From contig OW386292.2 of assembly GCA_936432065.2 (NCBI GenBank), positions 127,159,639 through 127,223,638 of the forward strand: a stretch of 64,000 nt of DNA. Direction: 5' to 3'. Position numbers and translations under genes: made by a program. Source of the DNA: Rutpela maculata. Lineage: Eukaryota; Arthropoda; Insecta; Coleoptera; Cerambycidae. Of this stretch, positions 55,565 to 61,818 are shown piece by piece (the stretch's first letter is position 1; every line of letters begins with the position of its first letter). The notes beneath the pieces are model-generated. The model did no database searches and was not told the origin of the DNA. It saw only the letters and a program-made list of their open reading frames with translations.

Positions 55565-56485
55565 ATGGAAATTAGTAGTACAAAAAGGGGCATTGTGGAG
55601 GAGCTGCACAGATTACCCCGTAAAAATTTCCGTAGAAGAAGAACAATCATCAAGGGTTACGGTGATTTATGGCAAATTGATTTGGCTGAAATGCAGCCAT
55701 ATGCTAATGAGAATAAAGGTTATCGATATATTCTCGTAGTGATTGACTGCTACTCAAAATATGTGTGGACAAGACCTTTAAGAAATAAAACGGCAATTGA
55801 AATTACGAAGGGCATGAGGAGCATTTTGCAAAAATCAAACTACTCACCTAAGAATATTCAAAGCGACCAGGGTACCGAATTCTACAACAAACACTTTTCC
55901 ACTTTAATGAAACAACATTCCATTAATCATTACTCGACGTATAGTACAAAGAAAGCAGCAATTGTGGAGAGAGTGATACGGACATTAAAAAATTGGTTAT
56001 ATAAAGAATTCTCAGCTAGAGGTAAATACAAATGGTTCGACATTCTGGCCAACGTTACAAATATGTACAATAACAAAGTACATCGCACGATTGGTATGAA
56101 GCCTGCTGATGTAAAACCATCCACAAAATTGAGTGCTTATGATAATATTAGGATTGCTTTAAAACCTAAGTTTCATGTTGGTGACGTAGTTCGAATAAGT
56201 GCATACAAAGGTGTATTTGAAAAAGGTTTTACAGTCAATTTTTCAACTGAACTTTTTAAAATTGTAAACATAAACATAACTAACCCAACAACTTATCAGC
56301 TTCAAGATATGTATGGCCAACCAATTAAAGGATGTTTTTATGAAATGGAGTTACAAAAAACTAAATATCCCGATGTATATCTAGTGGAGAAGGTGTTAAG
56401 GAAAAAAGGAAACAGAATATTTGTTAAATGGATGGGGCTTTCCAAAGAACACAACTCTTGGATTGACAAAATGGACGTTGTGTAG
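55565..56485 (+). CDS. DDE integrase with C-terminal chromodomain
   Basis: The ATG at 55565 gives 306 residues; the frame is open 11 codons further upstream to a GTG at 55532, which is not a likely eukaryotic start. The retroviral-type integrase core has Asp in 'LWQIDLAEMQPYA', Asp in 'NIQSDQGTEFYNK' and Glu in 'KKAAIVERVIRTLKNW', with 33 residues between the second Asp and Glu. It ends with 'HVGDVVRISAYKGVFEKGF', an SH3-like segment, then a chromodomain: 'YLVEKVLRKKGNRIFVKWMG' and 'HNSWIDKMDVV'. The enzyme would insert the element into host DNA, and the chromodomain probably steers it to methylated-histone chromatin. No canonical zinc-binding HHCC domain precedes the core. AATAAA follows near 56562. 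Confidence 0.92.
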   Translation: MEISSTKRGIVEELHRLPRKNFRRRRTIIKGYGDLWQIDLAEMQPYANENKGYRYILVVIDCYSKYVWTRPLRNKTAIEITKGMRSILQKSNYSPKNIQSDQGTEFYNKHFSTLMKQHSINHYSTYSTKKAAIVERVIRTLKNWLYKEFSARGKYKWFDILANVTNMYNNKVHRTIGMKPADVKPSTKLSAYDNIRIALKPKFHVGDVVRISAYKGVFEKGFTVNFSTELFKIVNINITNPTTYQLQDMYGQPIKGCFYEMELQKTKYPDVYLVEKVLRKKGNRIFVKWMGLSKEHNSWIDKMDVV

Positions 56486-56777
56486 TTTATTAAATATTAA
56501 ACATTGTAAAATATGCATAATCAATTATATATTTACTTGTGTATCAGTAGTATAGTAATAAAATATGTATACGACATTAATGTGTTTTATTTAAATGTCT
56601 AAAATTCATTATTTTCTTTATTTCACTGTAACATTATTTACATTTTATATATCAGTAAGTTAATAGAAGAAAAAAAAAACAAATTTATTTAAATATATTT
56701 TATTCCCAAAATATAAATTATTCTAATTCCAAATACAATAAAGAAAGAAATTTTACATCTTCATAAAATTCCATGCC

Positions 56778-57281
56778 TTAATTCCATGAATTAATCTCAT
56801 GTCTTAACAACTGGATTTCTTGATTAAAACACCAACATTTTCTTTCGTGATGCACAAAACTCCCATAAAAATGACCAACATTCTCGCACAATATTTTATC
56901 GTCTCTACACATCCTACACACATTGTTCCAACAATCGTCTTTATACCTATCACAAGAGAGACACCGCTGCCTTAATGGATGGTCCACCTTGCACACATCA
57001 CAAACATCTCTGCTTACTCCGAAATTTGTGCGAGTTAACAGCTGCAGACACTTGCGGCATTCATTTTCTTGGCGTTCGCCTGCATCTCTTCCTTGAACCC
57101 CTTGGCTTTTCTTAATTGGCACAGGATTCGCCTCTCTACATTTTCTACACAATCCCGTACATGAATTCATGTACTCCTTCGGCCAGGACACATAACAATT
57201 ATGACACACAATTTGGTTATACGTACTATATGGGTATGCGGCAATGGTTGGTTTGGATTCCCACTCTTTTGGAAAAGGCAT
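56778..57281 (-). CDS. Cys-rich zinc-binding-type protein
   Basis: From the ATG at 57281 (MPFPKEWESK) the protein has 167 residues; the frame stays open to an ATG at 57362, which would add 27 hydrophobic residues. At least seven C-x2-C or similar pairs occur: 'CHNC', 'CTGLCRKC', 'CRKC', 'CDVC', 'CLSCDRYKDDC', 'CRMC' and 'CWC', in the spacing of tandem zinc-ribbon or treble-clef fingers. It is divergent from the acidic gene at 57511, and the shared 230-bp region carries a CRE and nuclear-receptor sites, so the two are probably co-regulated early genes. A DNA- or protein-binding regulator is inferred; no family is recognised. Confidence 0.65.
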   Translation of the reverse strand: MPFPKEWESKPTIAAYPYSTYNQIVCHNCYVSWPKEYMNSCTGLCRKCREANPVPIKKSQGVQGRDAGERQENECRKCLQLLTRTNFGVSRDVCDVCKVDHPLRQRCLSCDRYKDDCWNNVCRMCRDDKILCENVGHFYGSFVHHERKCWCFNQEIQLLRHEINSWN

Positions 57282-57382
57282 TTTAACACTTGTTAATACT
57301 TTATAGTATATGCAGTACGAAAGCAGAAAAATAACTGTGCTCCTCTTCGTATTCATTCGCATTTAATAGATGTTGAGGGTGC

Positions 57383-57449
57383 TGACGTCATTCAAGGCCA
57401 AGGTCGCCGGCTACATATAAGCGAGGAGGAGACGTGATATGATTCAGTT
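57383..57449 (+). promoter_or_regulatory. Promoter of the acidic gene: CRE, DR0 nuclear-receptor site, TATA, initiator
   Basis: A CRE palindrome TGACGTCA (57383-57390) is followed by TCAAGGCCAAGGTCG (57392-57406), two overlapping YCAAGGYCR half sites offset by 6 bp. TATAA (57416-57420) and TCAGTT (57444-57449, a match to the arthropod initiator TCAGT) are spaced so that the initiator A is 30 bases from the first T of the box. The start of translation is at 57511. Confidence 0.75.
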
Positions 57450-57510
57450 GATTTTCAGCACTTCAACAGATTTATTCGTTTACGTTTACCCTTACACTTT
57501 TTAATTAACA

Positions 57511-58122
57511 ATGGCTGCTGTACCAAATTTTATGGTTGATGCACCCAGGGGATGTGCCAACCTGCAGTTTTTGGATTGGTTGGCAGAGCTGGACCTCATC
57601 AACAATATGTGGAGCGACGATGAGGGTGATGCAGATGCGCCTGGTGTCGAAGGCGATGTCGATGTCGACGCTGTTGATGCCGAAGGGGAAGTTGCTGGAG
57701 CCAACGAGGGTGTTCTCGCAGGAGACGAGGAAGACGATGATGTTATCGTACTTGAAGGGGGACCTGCTGATTCTGACGACGATGGCATCGTTGCAGATGC
57801 CTCAGATGAAGAGGATGAAGTGGAGTTCAAGGACAAGTATCTCCTAAGAGGACACCCCGGGGGTGAGATATTCTGCACCACTATGACGTATGTGGCTGTG
57901 GATACAAGAGGTGGTGCAGAATATAATATGTGCTACGAGTGTTACATGGGCTACCAGCGACGTGTCGACATAGCATGGCATCGGCATGTCGATTACCACG
58001 CTACAACACGTCTGACGGACGCGGAGAGAGATTATTGCAAATGTTGCAGAGATCCGCTGCACCAAATGAGACCAGTGGAAATCTGCAACATTTGCAATAA
58101 TAACAAGAAACAGAAATTGTAA
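57511..58122 (+). CDS. Acidic protein with C-terminal Cys motifs; candidate viral 'oncoid' regulator
   Basis: The 203-residue protein has a short hydrophobic N-terminal region with 'LQFLDWLAELDLINNMW', a long acidic stretch (about residues 34-115, with 'SDDEGD' and 'EEDDDVIVLEGG') and a C-terminal part with Cys pairs: 'MCYECY', 'YCKCC' and 'ICNICN'. 'DDDVIVLEGG' has the form of a SUMO-interacting motif, a V-I-V-L core flanked by acids. Acidic transcription-regulator-like proteins with such an arrangement are known in small DNA tumour viruses, and adintoviruses carry 'oncoid' genes in this part of the genome. An Rb-binding L-x-C-x-E motif is not present: 'NMCYE' has Asn at the first position. 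The dedicated promoter with TATA and initiator supports expression. AATAAA follows near 58244. Confidence 0.65.
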   Translation: MAAVPNFMVDAPRGCANLQFLDWLAELDLINNMWSDDEGDADAPGVEGDVDVDAVDAEGEVAGANEGVLAGDEEDDDVIVLEGGPADSDDDGIVADASDEEDEVEFKDKYLLRGHPGGEIFCTTMTYVAVDTRGGAEYNMCYECYMGYQRRVDIAWHRHVDYHATTRLTDAERDYCKCCRDPLHQMRPVEICNICNNNKKQKL

Positions 58123-58371
58123 ATAGTTTAGTATTGTAATTGTAAATATGTAAATAGTTTAGTTTAAGTAAATTTATATATTAGTCCTTAGGTAAATTTA
58201 AGTTCAGTTTGTAAATAATTTTATATATATTATTCTTTTTGTAAATAAATGTCTATTTTATGAAAATGTTTGTTTTTTACTTTATATTTTAAGAGCAAAA
58301 TAAAGTGGGGGTAAATCGACTTAATAGTAGGAAATAGTATAGTCTTCTTCATTTGAGTTTCTGCGTTTAAT

Positions 58372-58623
58372 ATGGACACAAACCAAGATCCAACCATATC
58401 CTCTACCAGTGATTTGATGTTATCGAATGTTGTACCATTGGTATGGTGCGAAGTAGTAAGATATCAAGATCCTGAAACCGGTGAGTGGTGTTCATATTTA
58501 TCGTGGGTTACAGAGGAGCCACCGGGTCCGGCCGACAGCACTACAAATGGATACCGCGAAACGTCCTCAGAAGCAGTATCCTCTGAAAGTTCACCGTCTG
58601 TATCCGATGCAGAAACGGATTAA
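58372..58623 (+). CDS. Small acidic Ser-rich protein, paralogue 1
   Basis: An 83-residue protein begins 'MDTNQDPTISSTSDLMLSNV', has a core 'LVWCEVVRYQDPETGEWCSY' with 'LSWVTEEPPGP', and ends in a Ser/Glu/Asp tail ('SSESSPSVSDAETD'). The core, W/C...V...D...S-W-V, resembles that of the next gene, suggesting a tandem duplication. Its stop is at 58623 and the next ATG at 58735. No family is recognised. The Ser/acidic tail offers several CK2-like phosphorylation sites. Confidence 0.5.
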   Translation: MDTNQDPTISSTSDLMLSNVVPLVWCEVVRYQDPETGEWCSYLSWVTEEPPGPADSTTNGYRETSSEAVSSESSPSVSDAETD

Positions 58624-58734
58624 ACTGTCTATCTACAAGGCTTGTTTATGTTGGTTGTGGTGGAGTGGGGGTGTGCTTATATGAGAAACTCCTCACCGTT
58701 TGGTCCTCAGTTAAACTGCATAGCTGGAAGAGAA

Positions 58735-59088
58735 ATGGCTTCCCAAGAAAATGTTGTGAGTTCCAGCGAATCCACTGAAACAGCATTGTCTTTCTGGGAG
58801 TACGACGTTAGAGTTGCGCACTCCTACGATGGGAATGGTCCTGATAGCAGCAGCTGGGTGGTGTTAGTGTCCCACCACGAAGATCTGGGGCATCAAGAAG
58901 ATCCAGATAGTGGTAGCTGGTCCATGGAAGCCGAGCCGCCTAGCAGATCTGCTTCTCCATCGGCTTGGTCTGTCGATACATTGCCAATGGGTGGCAGCGA
59001 CTCCGAGGAAGAACCGCCCAGCAGACCCTCTTCGCCATCGGCTTGGTCTGTAGATACAGTGCCAATGGATGACATCGACTCAGATTAA
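58735..59088 (+). CDS. Small acidic Ser-rich protein, paralogue 2, with internal 26-residue repeat
   Basis: Starting at the ATG at 58735 (MASQENVVSS), which is preceded by a TATA-like 'gcttatatg' (58676) and a 'tcctcagtt' initiator-like site, the protein has 117 residues. A longer open frame from 58642 begins with TTG and is not used here. The core 'LSFWEYDVRVAHSYDGNGPD' with 'SSSWVVLVSHHEDLG' resembles paralogue 1. The second half is a tandem repeat: 'EPPSRSASPSAWSVDTLPMG' and 'EPPSRPSSPSAWSVDTVPMD', each followed by an acidic 'SDSEE' or 'DIDSD'. Repeated S-P and S-D-S sites suggest regulated phosphorylation. AATAAA follows near 59159. Confidence 0.55.
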   Translation: MASQENVVSSSESTETALSFWEYDVRVAHSYDGNGPDSSSWVVLVSHHEDLGHQEDPDSGSWSMEAEPPSRSASPSAWSVDTLPMGGSDSEEEPPSRPSSPSAWSVDTVPMDDIDSD

Positions 59089-59266
59089 CATATTTTTAGT
59101 TTATTTTTTATATTGTTTATTTATATTTTTATATTTTATTTATATTAGTTATGTAAGAAATAAAATATCAGTATTTTGAATTTTTTTTTTTTTTTTTATT
59201 TACAAATAATAATACATACAGTTCAGTAAATTGTTGAAGTTCAGTATACTGTAAATAATATATCTT

Positions 59267-59796
59267 ACACATATATACCTATATTTATACAGGTCATTAA
59301 AAAGACAAAATTTCCTCAAGGTTACGCAGGAGAATGCGTTATTTGACTAAAAATTACAAAATTTTCGCCGCTACGCGGCCTCGTGGCGCGAAAGTCAGCT
59401 ATGCTGTCTTTCTGACTTACGCGCCTCTCGCCCGCTTGCGGCTAACATCATGTTGATTGTGGTATTATAAGACTCAAAATCAACTATTTCATTATTTGAC
59501 TTTATTCATATTTATTCAATAAGAAATATACCCGTTCTAATATTACAAAGCTTTAAACTGTAACATCCCTAAGTATTATTATAAAAATTTAAAAATGCAT
59601 ATTTAAAATTATTGATGTTAGCCGCAAGCGGGCGAGAGGCGCGTAAGTCAGAAAGACAGCATAGCTGACTTTCGCGCCACGAGGCCGCGTAGCGGCGAAA
59701 ATTTTGTAATTTTTAGTCAAATAACGCATTCTCCTGCGTAACCTTGAGGAAATTTTGTCTTTTTAATGACCTGTATAAATATAGGTATATATGTGT
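59267..59796. repeat. Perfect 184-bp inverted repeat around a 162-bp AT-rich spacer
   Basis: Arm 59267-59450 is the exact reverse complement of arm 59613-59796 as far as compared: both contain 'cgccgctacgcggcctcgtg', 'gcgcgaaagtcagctatgct' and 'cgcgcctctcgcccgcttgc' or their complements. The spacer 59451-59612 has no coding potential. The arms are much more GC-rich than their surroundings. It separates the acidic-gene block from the polymerase block of the virus-like element. It could be a recently inserted MITE, a recombination or replication structure, or two abutted element ends. Confidence 0.9.
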
Positions 59797-60111
59797 ATAT
59801 ATGCCTAGGTTTCTTAACCTAACTTTATACATTTAATTTAAATAAAACAAAAAAAAAACAGATATTGCAGAATTATTTATTACATAAAATTTTTATAAAG
59901 AAAATGAAAAAAAAGAATTATAATATACATACAAATAACTACTCTAATAATACCAAAGACTTAAAACTATTTCTTTTTTTTTTTTTTTAATTCACTTAGA
60001 AACTATCCTAAAATTACAATGCTAAAAATATGCTTAAAATTATCCTACCCGATTTCATACACAAACTCACACGCGGGGAAAAAATTGAATATTTGATGAA
60101 CAAAAGTCTCA

Positions 60112-61323
60112 TCAGATATTCAAGATTTTCTCAATCTCCCTCAATCTCTTTTTAATTCGCTCGTCGGCGATCCTGCGATTTTCTACCTCTCTCAGTATGG
60201 TATTACCCCGCTCTATCATATCTCGAGCAGAGGTAATCAATCGCGCATCGCCTTGTCGAGCCGCCATTGTTTCCGCTGCCTCTCTTTTAAGTTTCGCGTA
60301 CAGATTAGCGAAACTGTTAACGATACTCCTATCGTCGGCTTGAGAAAAAATCTCCGGTTCTGAATCGGAATCATTCCGATTCACAACCGGAATACTCTTA
60401 CGAATTTCCGGTCTCAACGGTTTAGAACAAGTGGCTTGTTCTAAACCGTTGCTATCGGTAAGTTTACGAGGCACAGTCATCTCTTTCACACCCGACTTTT
60501 TTGGAGCAGTTTTATTTACCAGCCCTTTACCTTTGTTTGATATGTCAAATTTTACATTTTTAGGATTATCTTTAATAGGACTTAGAAGGGCTGGTACAGA
60601 CTTATTCTCATTTAAAATGTTGCGTAGAATTGAATTATCATCGACCTTCTTAGATTTCCCTACCAGCGTCCTTTTGTTGCTGGATTTTTTAGAGGCCAAG
60701 GATTTCGCCTTGACCACTAAACCAGCCTTCGTAGGTAGAGAAGTCTTTGAAAGGCTTGACTGTGCATCGTCAACTTTATTCTTCGATGACGAAGATGCTG
60801 ATTTAATTTTCTTGGGTTTCGAGCAAGGTTCAAAATCAGAATCATCATCATCATCATCGATGAATACCTTCTTCGTAACAGTAGGCGAAGATCGAGCGAG
60901 ATTTTTTTTTGGCACACTCAACTCACCCTGACACGCTGCAGTCGTACCGACGCCGACATTGCTGCTCCCTGGTTGACCATTCTTGACAGACTGAGGCGTA
61001 TTTTCAACTTCATCCAGGAGACGCAAAAAAGCTGGGTCGATGTTGTTAAGGTCTTCCTCGGTAAGATACATATCCGTCTGAAAAGAAAATATTATTTAGA
61101 TATTAAGCATTTCACAACTTACACACTTTCTGTTTTAATTAAAATAAGAAATTACCTGGATGTCACCAAAGTCATTGCTAGACATCGGTAGCCGTTGTGA
61201 GCCGCCGCCATTATTGCGCGTGGGTAACACAATATCATCCTGCGATGGTCGGTAGTTGGCTACGAATGCCATCGCCGTCAGGGTATTCACAATTGGTGAT
61301 GGAGACCTTCTTGCACCTTCCAT
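60112..61323 (-). CDS. Spliced gene for a Ser/Lys-rich nuclear-type protein
   Basis: Exon 1 (61323-61156) begins 'MEGARRSPSPIVNTLTAMAF' and ends 'SSNDFGDIQ' at a donor CAG|gtaatt. Exon 2 (61077-60112) begins after 'tttcttttcag' with codons for Thr-Asp-Met. The 78-nt intron is phase 0 and the spliced product has 377 residues. The protein has a low-complexity acidic/basic middle ('KKVFIDDDDDDSDFEPCSKP', 'SKPKKIKSASSSSKNK') with several likely nuclear-localisation signals and a helical, basic C-terminus ('AKLKREAAETMAARQGDARL', 'RIADERIKKRLREIEKILNI') suited to a coiled coil. In exon 2 an internal ATG (61071) could give an unspliced 319-residue form. A role as a DNA-associated factor or terminal-protein-like partner of the polymerase is speculative. 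Confidence 0.7.
61078..61155 (-). other. 78-nt spliceosomal intron
   Basis: Donor CAG|GTAATT (first intron base 61155) and acceptor TTTTCTTTTCAG (last intron base 61078) flank a sequence with in-frame stops. Joining the exons restores one frame. Confidence 0.75.
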
Positions 61324-61511
61324 TTCTAATTTTTAGAGATAAATTTCCACAGAGGAATACAAAACTTAAAGAATTAGAGCTTTAAAAGCACGAACACGTC
61401 TGATCGACTTAAAAGTTGAAGATGAAAAGAACTTCCTCCTCGGCATCAGTGACGCTAACGTGAGGAATTCACCCCACCAACTCCCCTACTCCACACCTCA
61501 CCCTTATTCTC

Positions 61512-61561
61512 ATTGGTTGTAAATTAATCCCACTCTTCACCCCACTCTTATTTTTTATTGG
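61512..61561 (-). promoter_or_regulatory. Two CCAAT boxes upstream of the spliced gene
   Basis: ATTGG occurs at 61512-61516 and 61557-61561, each within 'attggttg..aatta', i.e. CCAAT on the minus strand about 190-240 bases before the ATG at 61323. They lie between the polymerase 3' end (61819) and this gene. A polymerase polyadenylation signal (AATAAA on minus) lies at 61702-61707. Confidence 0.45.
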
Positions 61562-61818
61562 TTGAAATTAACCACTGCTGGAGCAAATGGCTAGATGCAG
61601 TAGCAGTACAACTAAATAGTGAATAGCTTTACATTATCTGACTACCATTTATTTTGAGAGAACTCATATATTAAGAAAAACACAACAATTTATATACAAA
61701 TTTTATTAACGAATAATAAGAGAATACATACATTTGTTACAATTATTGACTACTTTCTGATTAAGTAAAATATTGGGATGAATTTTCCAGTTTTGTATTA
61801 TGTTTGCCGATCTTTGCC

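Noticed and set aside
57501..57881. Ser/Pro-rich open frame on the minus strand
   Set aside because: It is the antisense of the acidic Asp/Glu-rich coding region at 57511-58122; the Ser richness is a codon-complement effect.
57511..58122. Rb-binding L-x-C-x-E motif in the acidic protein
   Set aside because: The only candidate, NMCYE, has Asn rather than a hydrophobic residue at the first position.
60431..60931. 166-codon plus-strand frame
   Set aside because: It is antisense to exon 2 of the spliced minus-strand gene, which has the better coding signal and splice evidence.
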